The notes under the pieces were generated by a model, which was given only the letters and a program-made list of their open reading frames with translations, was not told the DNA's origin and did not search any database. A program made the translations under genes and the position numbers. A stretch of 64,000 nt of DNA from Parafrankia sp. EUN1f (GTDB lineage: Bacteria > Actinomycetota > Actinomycetes > Frankiales > Frankiaceae): NCBI RefSeq assembly GCF_000177675.1, contig NZ_ADGX01000019.1, positions 1 to 64,000 on the forward strand. Reading direction: 5' to 3'. Below are positions 8,656 to 16,628 of the stretch, one piece after another. Position 1 is the first letter of the stretch; every line of letters starts with the position of its first letter.

Positions 8656-9687
8656 GTGCGATCCAGCCGCCTGATGGCCCTCCTGCTGCATCTCCAGTCC
8701 CACGGCGGGGCCACCGCCGCCGATCTCGCCGCCCGGTTCGAGGTGTCCGTCCGCACCGTGCGGCGTGATGTCGCCGCGCTCGCCCAGGCGGGCGTGCCGG
8801 TGTGGTCCGAGCCGGGGCCGCGCGGAGGGATCCGCCTGGTGGAGGGATGGCGGACCCGGCTGGACGGGCTGACCGGCGACGAGGCGTCCGCGCTGCTGCT
8901 GGCGGGGGCCGGCGGTGACGCGCTCGCCGGCCTCGGGCTGGACGCCGTCGCCGCCGCCGCGCGGGGCAAGGTGCTGGCGACCCTGCCCCCGCAGCTGCGC
9001 GTCCGGGCCGGGCAGGTCGGCGAACGGTTCCACCTGGACGCGCCGGGCTGGTTCACCGACACGGAGCCGGTGCCGTGCCTCGCCGCCGTCGCCGCGGCGG
9101 TCTGGGCCGGGCACCGGCTCGACATCCGGTACGGCCGGCCGGAGAGAACGGATGTGCCGGACAGAACGGATCGACCGGACAGGGCGGACCGGACGGACCG
9201 GCTGGTGCGGCGCCAGGTCGAGCCGCTCGGGCTGGTCCTCAAGGCGGGGGTCTGGTACCTGGTCGCGGGCCAGGACGGTGACATACGCAGCTACCGCGTC
9301 GCCCGGATCGCCGCGGCGGAACCGGTGCCCGGCCCGCGGGCGAGCTTCACCCGGCCCGCGGACTTCCGGCTGGACCGCTGGTGGGCCGCATCGAAGGAGG
9401 ACTTCGTCCGGTCCCTGCACAGCTGGCCGGCGCGCCTGGCGCTCACCGCGCTCGGGGAGCGGATCCTCGCCGGGGTGCTGGATCCGCTCGTCGTACGGCG
9501 GGCCCTGGCCACGGCCGGCGTGCCCGACGCCGACGGCTGGCGCGAGCTGGACGTGTGGTTCGAGGGCCCGGAAGTCGCCGAGTCGCAGCTGTGGGCGCTG
9601 GGCCCGCACGTTCGGGTCGTCGCCCCGGCATCCCTGCGGGCCGCGCTCGCGGGCTCCGCCCGGCGCAGCGCGGCGATCAACGCCTGA
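8656..9687 (+). CDS. WYL domain transcriptional regulator (YafY type)
   Basis: 343-residue DNA-binding regulator. The N-terminal winged HTH (~1-60: RSSRLMALLLHLQSHGGATA, then ARFEVSVRTVRRDVAAL) is followed by a WYL domain (~140-230, VKPLGLV-like region with LVLKAGVWYLVAGQ) and a WCX-like C-terminal region. WYL domains sense ligands, often nucleic acids or metabolites. I chose GTG at 8656 because YafY proteins begin at RSSRL; an ATG at 8593 overlapping the divergent gene is the alternative. An Asp/Arg/Thr-rich stretch at ~163-185 (repeats of DRTDRPDRAD) is an in-frame short-repeat expansion. Confidence 0.88.
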   Translation: MRSSRLMALLLHLQSHGGATAADLAARFEVSVRTVRRDVAALAQAGVPVWSEPGPRGGIRLVEGWRTRLDGLTGDEASALLLAGAGGDALAGLGLDAVAAAARGKVLATLPPQLRVRAGQVGERFHLDAPGWFTDTEPVPCLAAVAAAVWAGHRLDIRYGRPERTDVPDRTDRPDRADRTDRLVRRQVEPLGLVLKAGVWYLVAGQDGDIRSYRVARIAAAEPVPGPRASFTRPADFRLDRWWAASKEDFVRSLHSWPARLALTALGERILAGVLDPLVVRRALATAGVPDADGWRELDVWFEGPEVAESQLWALGPHVRVVAPASLRAALAGSARRSAAINA

Positions 9688-9708
9688 GCCCCGCCGGATG
9701 GGGGGCGA

Positions 9709-9996
9709 TCAGGCGGGACGGACGACCGGGTCGGTGGTGATCTGGCGCGGGAGGGTCAGCAGCCGCCCCGGGGCCCGTTCGTCGTCGCGGCGCCAGTAGC
9801 CGCCGTCCGCGCACAGCCCAGCGTCGACGGGCGGCACACAGTGACCGTCGTCGCGGTGCGCATCAAACCCTTCGCTTCCCACAAAGGTCTCGTGGCAGGT
9901 TGGGCAGTGCGCAGCGGTCAGCGCCGTCCAACGCACATCGCAGCGACCGCATCCGATGAGTGTCGGACGGTCATAGTCGATGTCGCGGCCGCGCAA
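9709..9996 (-). CDS. FDXHR-type putative zinc-binding protein
   Basis: A 95-residue protein with two Cys pairs (CGRC at ~16-19, CPTC at ~31-34) and a FDAHRDDGHC segment (~44-53). This matches the FDxHR family of small predicted zinc-binding proteins common in actinobacteria and their phages and plasmids. The start is TTG at 9996 behind a G-rich site. It converges on the WYL gene (21-base gap). Function unknown; a nucleic-acid-binding role is only a guess. Confidence 0.72.
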   Translation of the reverse strand: MRGRDIDYDRPTLIGCGRCDVRWTALTAAHCPTCHETFVGSEGFDAHRDDGHCVPPVDAGLCADGGYWRRDDERAPGRLLTLPRQITTDPVVRPA

Positions 9997-10175
9997 GAGC
10001 CGCCCCCCTCGTTGTTCGCCGGACGAATCCGCGCCTTGGATGGTCAGGCACCGTCAGGTCGATTCTTTACGCCCGCCCCCTGGTGCGGACCGCAGATGCG
10101 GCATCGACCGTAACGATTTGCCGGGCCGGTCCACCATACGGGGGTGCCGGAGGTGCGAATCCGCTTCCCGGCTGT

Positions 10176-10802
10176 TCAGTGGGCACGGAGCTCCTCAAGC
10201 GGTGAAAGGCTGCTGGGTGACGGCGGCCGGACGGGGTGCCAGCCCGGCTCGGAATAGGCCTCGCCATGTTGCCAGGCGACAAGGACGGCATGGTCCAACC
10301 TCTCCAGCCCCGCGGGGAGGCCGGCGAGCGACCGCCAGCACGCCTGCCCCGGCCGTCCTGCCGGCTCCCGCGCCGTCGTCGCCGCTGCCACTGCCGTCGC
10401 CGCTGTCGCCTTCTCTGCGCTCTCCAGCAGGAAGTAGAGGGTCATCTGCTCCTCACCTCCGATCCGGTGGTGCGCCGTGTGCGCCAGTGTGAGCGCCGCC
10501 CCGTCGGCCAGCGGTGCGGCCGCGTCGGCCGCCAGCCGCAGCGCCGTCTCCCGGGCCGGCTCGCCGAGCCGCAGTGAGGCCGCGGGCAGCCGCCACTCCG
10601 GCGTGGGTGAGCCTTCCGAGGTGCCTGACATGATCAGGAGAACGGTGCCGGCGACGACCACCATCAACCGCAGGTCAACGGGAAGGCACAGCGACCGCGT
10701 GGGATACAAGGCTGGCTCCGAAGGCTGGCTCCGCTGGAGGTCGGACACTGTCGGGGCGCGCCAGCCCGGACCGATCATCCGGGTTTGAAGGTGCACGTGC
10801 AA
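10176..10802 (-). CDS. hypothetical protein, doubtful
   Basis: Open frame of up to 208 residues with no family I recognise. The part from residue ~58 on (start candidate near 10631) has protein-like composition: RLGEPARETALRLAAD, AALTLAHTAHHRIGG, LYFLLESAEKAT, HAVLVAWQHGEAY. An Ala/Thr-rich low-complexity run sits in the middle. No candidate start has a clear ribosome site. No opposite-strand gene explains the frame, so it may be real. Confidence 0.35.
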   Translation of the reverse strand: MHVHLQTRMIGPGWRAPTVSDLQRSQPSEPALYPTRSLCLPVDLRLMVVVAGTVLLIMSGTSEGSPTPEWRLPAASLRLGEPARETALRLAADAAAPLADGAALTLAHTAHHRIGGEEQMTLYFLLESAEKATAATAVAAATTAREPAGRPGQACWRSLAGLPAGLERLDHAVLVAWQHGEAYSEPGWHPVRPPSPSSLSPLEELRAH

Positions 10803-11049
10803 GAGCCGGTGCGTGGATTGGCCGGAAGAGCCGTGCGGCCCGGATGGTGCCCGGGGGTGCCGGAAGGCCCGACCGGATGGGTCCTTGTGGCACCCGTCTC
10901 GGTAGCTGTGGCCGGTGGTGATGACCAGCGTCTCCGGCGGTCCGCGCCGTCCGGCCAGGTCATGGCGGGGCCGCCATGGTCACCCAGTGCGATGGCTGGG
11001 CCGATGATCGAAGCTGTGCTTCCCTGATGTTCGATAGCGTCTGTAGACC

Positions 11050-12930
11050 ATGGACCCGTGGCTCGAGGGCGCCTGTGGTGATAACAGCCCTGGCGACGAC
11101 ACCGACGGCGGGTCGCTGGAGACACCGCGGCTGCTGGGGATTCGACGACTCCGGGAGCTGCTGGACGGGCGGGAGGCCGGGGAGATGATCGACAGTGAGA
11201 AGCTCCTGGACGCCCCGGCTCCGCTCCCGGTCCCGGACTCGTTCGGCGAGGCCCCGCCCACCCAGGCTGGCCGCCTTGAGCTGGACGAGCTGATGGTCCA
11301 GCTGGTCGAGCGGGCCCACGAGGTGATGACCACCCAGGGCCGGCTGCGCAGCCTGCTGCGGGCCCATCGCGCGGTCGCCGCCGACCTGAGCCTGGAGGTC
11401 GTGCTCCGCCGGATCGCCGAGGCGGCCTGCGAGCTTGTCGACGCCCGCTACGGAGCCCTCGGCGTGATCGCCCGGGACGGGCGGATGGAGCAGTTCATCC
11501 ACGTCGGAATGGACGCCGACCTGGTCCGCAGGATCGGCCACCTGCCGCGCGGGGAGGGCGTGCTCGGCCTGCTGACCGCCGACCCCCGGCCCGTCCGCCT
11601 CGACGACATCGCCGCGCATGACCACGCGGTCGGGTTCCCGCCGGGGCATCCGCCGATGCGGACCTTCCTCGGCGTGCCGATCAAGGTCCGCAGCGAGGTC
11701 TTCGGCAACCTCTACCTCACCGAGAAGCGCGGCGGGCGGCGGTTCACCGCGCAGGACGAGGAGCTGGTCCTCGCCCTGGCCGCCAGCGCCGGTGTCGCGA
11801 TCGAGAACGCGCGGCTGTTCGGAGCGGCGCAGCGGCGCCAGCAGTGGCTGCAGGCGTCCGCCGACATCATGCGCCACCTGCTGGCGGACGGCGCCGAGCC
11901 GCTGGCGCTGATCGTCGGGCGCGCCCGGGAGGTCGCCGACGCCGATCTGGCCTGCGTGCTGCTGGCGGACGAGGTCACCGGGGAGCTGCTGATCGAGGCG
12001 GCCGACGGCCTGGCCGCGGACAGCCTGGTCGGCCAGGTCGTCCCGACGGAGGTGACGCTGGCCGGCAGGTCGGTCGCCGACGGCCGGCCCGTGCTCGTCG
12101 ACGACGCCACCCTGGAGCCGGGCAGCTCCGGGCTCGGCGCGGTCGGCATCGGGCCGATCATGGTCATCCCGCTGGTGGGCACGCAGACGCGGCCGGGCGC
12201 GGTGGTCCTGGCACGGGAGACCGGTGGCCGGCCGTTCGCCGACACCGACCTCGACATGGCGGCGACGTTCGCCGGGCACGTCCAGGTGGCTCTCGGCCTG
12301 GCCACCTCCCGTGCCAACCGGGACCGGCTGCTCGTCCTGGAGGACCGCGACCGCATCGCCCGCGACCTGCACGATCATGTCATGCAGCGGCTGTACGCGG
12401 TCGCGCTCGGCCTGCAGGGCATGGCCGCGGCCGAGGACCGCGCGCCGGCGGCGGGCCGGCTCAGCACCTACGTCGACGACCTCGACGCGACCATCCGGGA
12501 GATCCGTTCGACGGTGTTCGAGCTGCGGGGGAGGCGGTCCAGCGGCGGGGCGGGCGTGCGTGCCCGGCTGGTCGAGATCGTGGAGGAGGTCGGCGAGGCC
12601 CTCGGGTTCAGCCCCCGGCTGCGGGTCGACGGACCGCTCGACTCCGTGCTGTCGGGCAAGACCGTCGACCACCTGCTGGCCGTCGCGCGCGAGAGCCTGT
12701 CCAACGTGGCCCGGCACGCACGCGCGAGCCGGGCTGAGCTGTCGGTGACGGTCGGGCAGGGCTGGCTGCGCGCCGAGGTCACCGACGACGGGGTCGGTCT
12801 GGGGGACACCAGCCGGCGCAGCGGCCTGGACAACCTCCGCAGCCGCGCGGAGGAGCTGGGCGGAACGTTCGACATCGCCGCCGGCCCGTCCGGGGGCACC
12901 CGGCTGCGCTGGGCGGTTCCGCTGCGCTGA
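11050..12930 (+). CDS. DevS/DosS-like GAF-GAF sensor histidine kinase
   Basis: 626-residue cytosolic kinase: ~95-residue N-terminal extension, GAF-A (~105-260), GAF-B (~275-425), HisKA_3 (~430-500, RDLHDHVMQRLYAV with phospho-acceptor His ~441), HATPase (~530-625, DDGVGLGD). GAF-A closely follows mycobacterial DevS/DosT: VDARYGALGV, GFPPGHPPMRTFLG and FGNLYLTEK. The His at ~200 lines up with the proximal heme His149 of DosS. It is therefore probably a heme-based O2/NO/CO or redox sensor. No response regulator gene is adjacent. Downstream genes have DosR-regulon counterparts in mycobacteria. Confidence 0.9.
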   Translation: MDPWLEGACGDNSPGDDTDGGSLETPRLLGIRRLRELLDGREAGEMIDSEKLLDAPAPLPVPDSFGEAPPTQAGRLELDELMVQLVERAHEVMTTQGRLRSLLRAHRAVAADLSLEVVLRRIAEAACELVDARYGALGVIARDGRMEQFIHVGMDADLVRRIGHLPRGEGVLGLLTADPRPVRLDDIAAHDHAVGFPPGHPPMRTFLGVPIKVRSEVFGNLYLTEKRGGRRFTAQDEELVLALAASAGVAIENARLFGAAQRRQQWLQASADIMRHLLADGAEPLALIVGRAREVADADLACVLLADEVTGELLIEAADGLAADSLVGQVVPTEVTLAGRSVADGRPVLVDDATLEPGSSGLGAVGIGPIMVIPLVGTQTRPGAVVLARETGGRPFADTDLDMAATFAGHVQVALGLATSRANRDRLLVLEDRDRIARDLHDHVMQRLYAVALGLQGMAAAEDRAPAAGRLSTYVDDLDATIREIRSTVFELRGRRSSGGAGVRARLVEIVEEVGEALGFSPRLRVDGPLDSVLSGKTVDHLLAVARESLSNVARHARASRAELSVTVGQGWLRAEVTDDGVGLGDTSRRSGLDNLRSRAEELGGTFDIAAGPSGGTRLRWAVPLR

Positions 12931-13020
12931 CCGGTTCCGCTGCGCTGTCCGGTCTGCTCGGTCGGCCCGGTCTGCTCGGTCGGCCCGGTCTGGCCGGCTG
13001 CCCGGTCTGGCCGGCCGGCC
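12914..13020 (+). repeat. short direct duplications at the 3' end of the kinase gene
   Basis: GGTTCCGCTGCGCTG occurs at 12914-12928 and 12933-12947, straddling the stop codon. It is followed by two copies of CGGTCTGCTCGGTCGGCC and two of a GGTCTGGCCGGC-type unit. The block looks like slippage-driven duplication of the gene's tail and fills most of the gap to the next gene. Confidence 0.5.
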
Positions 13021-13040
13021 GGCAGCGCCGGGTGCGGGGT

Positions 13041-13110
13041 AGTCCTCCGCAGGAGTTTCAGGGGACTGAAGGCAGCTCTCTCAGGTACGAAAGGCCCGGT
13101 TTCCGGGGCC
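13041..13110 (+). promoter_or_regulatory. candidate regulatory dyads upstream of the APH/AAA kinase
   Basis: Two structures lie 73-142 bases before the start at 13183. AGTCC at 13041-13045 and GGACT at 13063-13067 are inverted; the latter sits in GGGGACT, which resembles the GGGACT half-site of mycobacterial DosR boxes. Then GGCCCGG-ttt-CCGGGGCC forms an inverted repeat at 13093-13110. Link to a DevR/DosR-type regulator is inference only. Confidence 0.3.
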
Positions 13111-13182
13111 GCTCGCGGGCGCTGCGCCGCCCGGGTGGCCGTAACGATGGATGCCGGACGCAACGGTGCGGAGAGAGGTGCC

Positions 13183-14721
13183 ATGCCGGTCGAGCAGATG
13201 GCCGCGAGGCCCGTTCCCGCCGTGCTCTGGTCACGGCCGGGCGCCGGCGGCCGGGTGGTCGAGACGGCCGACGCGGTGCTCTGCCTGACCGGCGACCGTG
13301 TCCTCAAACGGCGCCGGCCGCTGGACCCGGGCGAGCCCGCCTTCCGTGGCCTGCTGACCCGGCTCGCGGCGTGCCGTGCCGAGGTGGCGCGGAACCGGCC
13401 GCTGGCACCGGACGTCTACCTCGGCGTGGCGGACGTCGTCGACGACGGCGGCGTCGTCCAGGATCACGCTGTCGTCCTGCGCCGGCTGCCGGCCGGTCGC
13501 CAGCTCGCGTCCCTGCTCCGGCGGGGTGGTCACATCGACGAGGAGGTCCGCGCCGTCGCGCGGGCCGTCGCCGGGTTCCACGCGCGCTGCGAGAGCTCCC
13601 ACGGGAGCGGCGTCGACGATCCCGGGCGGTCCGAGGCACGGTGGCAGGAGGCGATCACCGCCGCCGCCGCGTTCCGGGGGACGGTGCTCGAGGCCGAGCT
13701 GGTGGACGAGATCGGCCGGCTGGCCCGGGCGTACCTCGCCGGCCGCGGCGCGATGCTGGCCGAGCGGGTCACGGGCGGGTGGGTCCGCGACGGGCACGGA
13801 AGCCTGCGGGCCGACGACATCTACTGCCTGGACGACGGGCCGCGCATCCTCGCCCGGGCCGAGGGCGACGGGCGGCACGACGACGTCCTCGGGGACGTCG
13901 CGCTGCTCGCGGTGGAGCTGGAGCGCCTCGGGTCATCGGAGGACGCCGACCTTCTCCTGCGCGCCTACCAGGAGTTCGCCAGAACGGCGCACCCGCGCTC
14001 GCTGGAGCATCTGCACATCGCCTACCGCGCGCTGGTCGAGGCGGCCGCGGTCGCGGCCGCCGCGGGGGAGCAGGCTCGCCGTCTCGCCGACATCGCCTAC
14101 CGGCATCTGCGCCGCGCGCGGGTGCGGCTCGTGCTCGTCGGGGGCCTGCCCGGCACCGGGAAGACGACCCTGGCCGGTCGGCTTGCCGCCGGCGACGGCG
14201 GCCGGGTGCTGATCCGCTCCGACGAGGTGCGGGCGCGGTTCTCCGCCGAGGAGGTGGGCACGGACAACTCCTACGTGTGGCCGCTGGCATCGGAGATCAC
14301 CGCGCGGACGTACACGGAGCTGCTGTCGCGGGCCCGGGCCTTCCTGGCCGGCGGGGAGACGGTGATCATCGACGCCTCGTGGTCGGACGGGCGCCACCGC
14401 GCCGCGGCCGCGCGGCTCGCGCGGGAGACCGGAGCGGAGCTGATCGAGCTGCGCTGCGTGACCTCGCCCGAGGTGGCGGCGGCCCGGCTGGCACGGCGTG
14501 ACGCGGCCCGCCAGCCGGCCTCCGGGCCGTCTGGGGCGTCCGGGCTGTCTGGGGCGTCCGGCACGGTGGGGTCCGGCAAGCCCTCGACCACCGCCGGTGC
14601 CATGTCCACCGTGCACAGGGCGATGAGCGCATGGGCCGAGCCGTGGCCGACGGCCAGGGTGATCCAGACGACGGTGCCCGAAGGCGAGGCGTTCCAGGCC
14701 GCCGAGCGCTGCGTCGCCTGA
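13183..14721 (+). CDS. two-domain APH-like / AAA kinase (Rv2004c type)
   Basis: 512-residue bifunctional protein. The N-terminal half resembles an aminoglycoside phosphotransferase-fold kinase (VLKRRRPLDPGEPAFRG, then HARCESS in the catalytic-loop region). The C-terminal half (~315-500) is a P-loop kinase with GGLPGTGKTT and IRSDEVR. This arrangement matches M. tuberculosis Rv2004c, a DosR-regulon member of unknown substrate. ATG at 13183 has GAGAGAGG about 5 bases upstream; a longer GTG start at 13135 is possible. A Ser/Gly/Ala-rich repeat (SGPSGASGLSGASG) sits near residue 450. It follows the DevS-like gene by ~250 bases. Confidence 0.85.
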   Translation: MPVEQMAARPVPAVLWSRPGAGGRVVETADAVLCLTGDRVLKRRRPLDPGEPAFRGLLTRLAACRAEVARNRPLAPDVYLGVADVVDDGGVVQDHAVVLRRLPAGRQLASLLRRGGHIDEEVRAVARAVAGFHARCESSHGSGVDDPGRSEARWQEAITAAAAFRGTVLEAELVDEIGRLARAYLAGRGAMLAERVTGGWVRDGHGSLRADDIYCLDDGPRILARAEGDGRHDDVLGDVALLAVELERLGSSEDADLLLRAYQEFARTAHPRSLEHLHIAYRALVEAAAVAAAAGEQARRLADIAYRHLRRARVRLVLVGGLPGTGKTTLAGRLAAGDGGRVLIRSDEVRARFSAEEVGTDNSYVWPLASEITARTYTELLSRARAFLAGGETVIIDASWSDGRHRAAAARLARETGAELIELRCVTSPEVAAARLARRDAARQPASGPSGASGLSGASGTVGSGKPSTTAGAMSTVHRAMSAWAEPWPTARVIQTTVPEGEAFQAAERCVA

Positions 14722-14741
14722 GCGGGTGACGGAGTCGGTCC

Positions 14742-14880
14742 GGGCAGGTCCAACGTTCGCGAGTCTGGGTAGGTCGAACACTGGAAGGCTGGGTAGGTCG
14801 AACACTGGAAGGCTGGTAGGGCGAACACTGGAAGGCTGGTAGGGCGAACGTTGGAAGGCTGGGTAGGGCGGACGTTGGAG
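14742..14880 (+). repeat. tandem array of 23-25-base units
   Basis: Intergenic direct repeat. Clear units are 14767-14790 and 14791-14814 (24 bases, identical), 14815-14837 and 14838-14860 (23 bases), a partial unit from 14861, and a degenerate unit at 14742-14766. The core is AGGKCGAACACTGGAAGGCT; later units change ACACT to ACGTT. It has no spacers, so it is not CRISPR. It occupies about half of the gap between two genes of the dormancy-like cluster. Confidence 0.85.
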
Positions 14881-15002
14881 CGGCGCGGCCCGGCGAGCCG
14901 GCGAGAAGGCGACAATGGGCTCCTGCGGGTGACCGGGGTCCTGCACGCATGGCTGTCGGTCGCGCACGAGGATTGCCGGGTCGTCGACGAACGGGAGAGG
15001 CC

Positions 15003-16082
15003 ATGGTCGGCACCGCCATGCGGCTGACAGAGAGTGACGCCCGCGCGATCGTCGAGCTGGCCGCGCTCGCGCCGTCCATTCACAACACCCAGCCTTGGCG
15101 CTGGCGGCTGGACGCGGCGGGGCTGCACCTGTTCGCCGACCCCGCCAGGCTGTTGCAGGTCGCCGATCCCGAGGGGCGCCAGCTCCTGATCAGCTGCGGC
15201 GCCTCGTTGGCCTTCGCCCGTCTCGCGGCGCGCTCACGCGGTCTGCTGGCCGACGCGGTGCTCGGCCCGTTCGCCGACGACGAGACGGGCGTGCCCGCGG
15301 CGGACCAGCCGCTCGCCACCCTCACGGTGAGCGGGCGCCGGCCGGCCAGCCCGGCCGAGGCCGACCTCGTCGCGGCCATGGCGAAGCGCCACACGGACCG
15401 CCGGCCGTTCCTGGCAGGCGAGCGCGGGCGGCTGACCACGGATGACCTGTCGGCGCTGCGTCACGCCGTCGAGGCCGAATCCGCCTGGGCCTGGTTCGTG
15501 GACGACACGGACTCGCGGATCGAGACCTCCGTGCTGTTGTCCCGCGCCGACTGGCACGAGTCCCATGACCCCGAGTACGCCGCCGAGCTGCGCCAGTGGC
15601 GCCATGAGCCGTCGGCGGCGGCGGACGGGATTCCGTCCAGCGCGGTGCCGGACGTGGCCGGGGAGCGCCAGTCGGAGTTCGTCCTGCGGGATTTCGGCGT
15701 CGACGGCGGGAACGACGCCGCGGGCGCTACGGGCGCTACGGGCGCAGCAGACAGCGGCACCGAGGCGGCGGCCCCGGGGGAGGGGCCGGTGGAGCGCCCG
15801 ACTGTTCTCGTGGTCGGCACCGACAGCGACCGGCCCGTCGACTGGCTGATCGCCGGCGGTGCGACGGGGCGGGTGATGCTGACCGCGACCGCCCGGGGGC
15901 TGGCCGCCTCACCGCTGGGCCAGGTGATCGACCTCACCGCCAGCCGCGCGCAGCTGGGCGCGGTGATCGGAGCCACCGGGCACGCCCAGATGATGCTGCG
16001 CCTGGGCCGCCCCGACCCGGCCCTGCCGCCGCTTGCCGGCACGCCCCGTCGCGGGGTCGACGAGATCCTCCAGATCGGTTGA
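15003..16082 (+). CDS. Acg-family FMN-binding nitroreductase-like protein
   Basis: 359-residue double-domain nitroreductase-fold protein of the Acg type. ALAPSIHNTQPWRWR at the N-terminus and LISCGASLAFARLAA afterwards are characteristic. Acg (Rv2032) of M. tuberculosis is DosR-regulated and proposed to sequester FMN rather than act as a reductase. Start ATG 15003 has GGGAGAGG close upstream; an ATG at 14949 would add 18 non-homologous residues. An in-frame GATGATGA-type insert lies near residue 240. It sits between the APH/AAA kinase and the GNAT gene. Confidence 0.87.
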   Translation: MVGTAMRLTESDARAIVELAALAPSIHNTQPWRWRLDAAGLHLFADPARLLQVADPEGRQLLISCGASLAFARLAARSRGLLADAVLGPFADDETGVPAADQPLATLTVSGRRPASPAEADLVAAMAKRHTDRRPFLAGERGRLTTDDLSALRHAVEAESAWAWFVDDTDSRIETSVLLSRADWHESHDPEYAAELRQWRHEPSAAADGIPSSAVPDVAGERQSEFVLRDFGVDGGNDAAGATGATGAADSGTEAAAPGEGPVERPTVLVVGTDSDRPVDWLIAGGATGRVMLTATARGLAASPLGQVIDLTASRAQLGAVIGATGHAQMMLRLGRPDPALPPLAGTPRRGVDEILQIG

Positions 16083-16128
16083 ACGGGGTCCGATAGCCCC
16101 CGACGGAGCCACCGGCCAGGATGGCGCT

Positions 16129-16413
16129 ATGGACGTCACCGTTGTCGACAACGCCCCAGCCAGCCGTTTCGAAGCCCGGACCGAGACCGGTGAGGTCGCC
16201 GGCTTCGCCACCTACACCCGGACGAAGTCGGCGGTGACGTTCGTGCACACCGTGGTGGACCCGGCCTTCAAGGGCACCGGGGTGGGGTCGACCCTCGCCG
16301 CCGCGGCGCTGGACGCGGTACGCGCCGAGGGCCTCGCGGTCGTTCCGCGGTGCCCGTTCATCAGGGCGTTCATCGACCGCCACCCCGAATACGCCGACCT
16401 CGTCCAGAGCTGA
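16129..16413 (+). CDS. small GNAT N-acetyltransferase (COG2388/YidJ-like)
   Basis: 94-residue minimal acetyltransferase-fold protein. TVVDPAFKGTGVGSTLAAAAL carries the acetyl-CoA-binding [QR]xxGxG-like turn, and CPFIRAFIDRHPEYADLV is the hallmark C-terminus of the COG2388 group. Substrates of these tiny GNATs are largely unknown. ATG 16129 opens directly with the family sequence; 46 bases separate it from the Acg-like gene, so cotranscription is likely. Confidence 0.85.
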   Translation: MDVTVVDNAPASRFEARTETGEVAGFATYTRTKSAVTFVHTVVDPAFKGTGVGSTLAAAALDAVRAEGLAVVPRCPFIRAFIDRHPEYADLVQS

Positions 16414-16487
16414 CAGCCCAGACCGAGCCGAACCGCCTGAGACCTGGGTGCACCGTCGCGCAGCGCCAGAAATTCATATCAAGTGAG

Positions 16488-16570
16488 ACAAAAGGGCGCA
16501 GAGTCGCTTGATAGTCCGCAAGATCTGAGGATTTGGTCGCCAGAACGACCACGATCCTCAACTCTTGCCC
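16488..16570. repeat. interspersed hairpin repeat, copy B
   Basis: The best-formed copy. GAGGATTTGGTCG (16527-16539) pairs with CGACCACGATCCTC (16546-16559) with one bulged base and one G-U pair, around the loop CCAGAA. An outer stem CAAGA/TCTTG (16519-16523, 16563-16567) is separated by a 3-base internal loop. The left flank GGGCGCAGAGTC also aligns with copy C at 57 kb. It lies between convergent genes, so it may act as a terminator for both. Confidence 0.75.
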
Positions 16571-16628
16571 GGCAGCAGGCACAGCCGAAGCTCCGGATTT
16601 TGCTCATCGGGTTGGCAGGGTGCTGGCT

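Noticed and set aside
10960-12717. 585-residue minus-strand frame opposite the DevS-like kinase
   Set aside because: The kinase has clear GAF, HisKA_3 and HATPase motifs; the opposite frame is Arg/Asp/Gln-rich without motifs.
14742-14880. Tandem array considered as a CRISPR
   Set aside because: Units are directly adjacent, with no unique spacers, and there are no cas genes.
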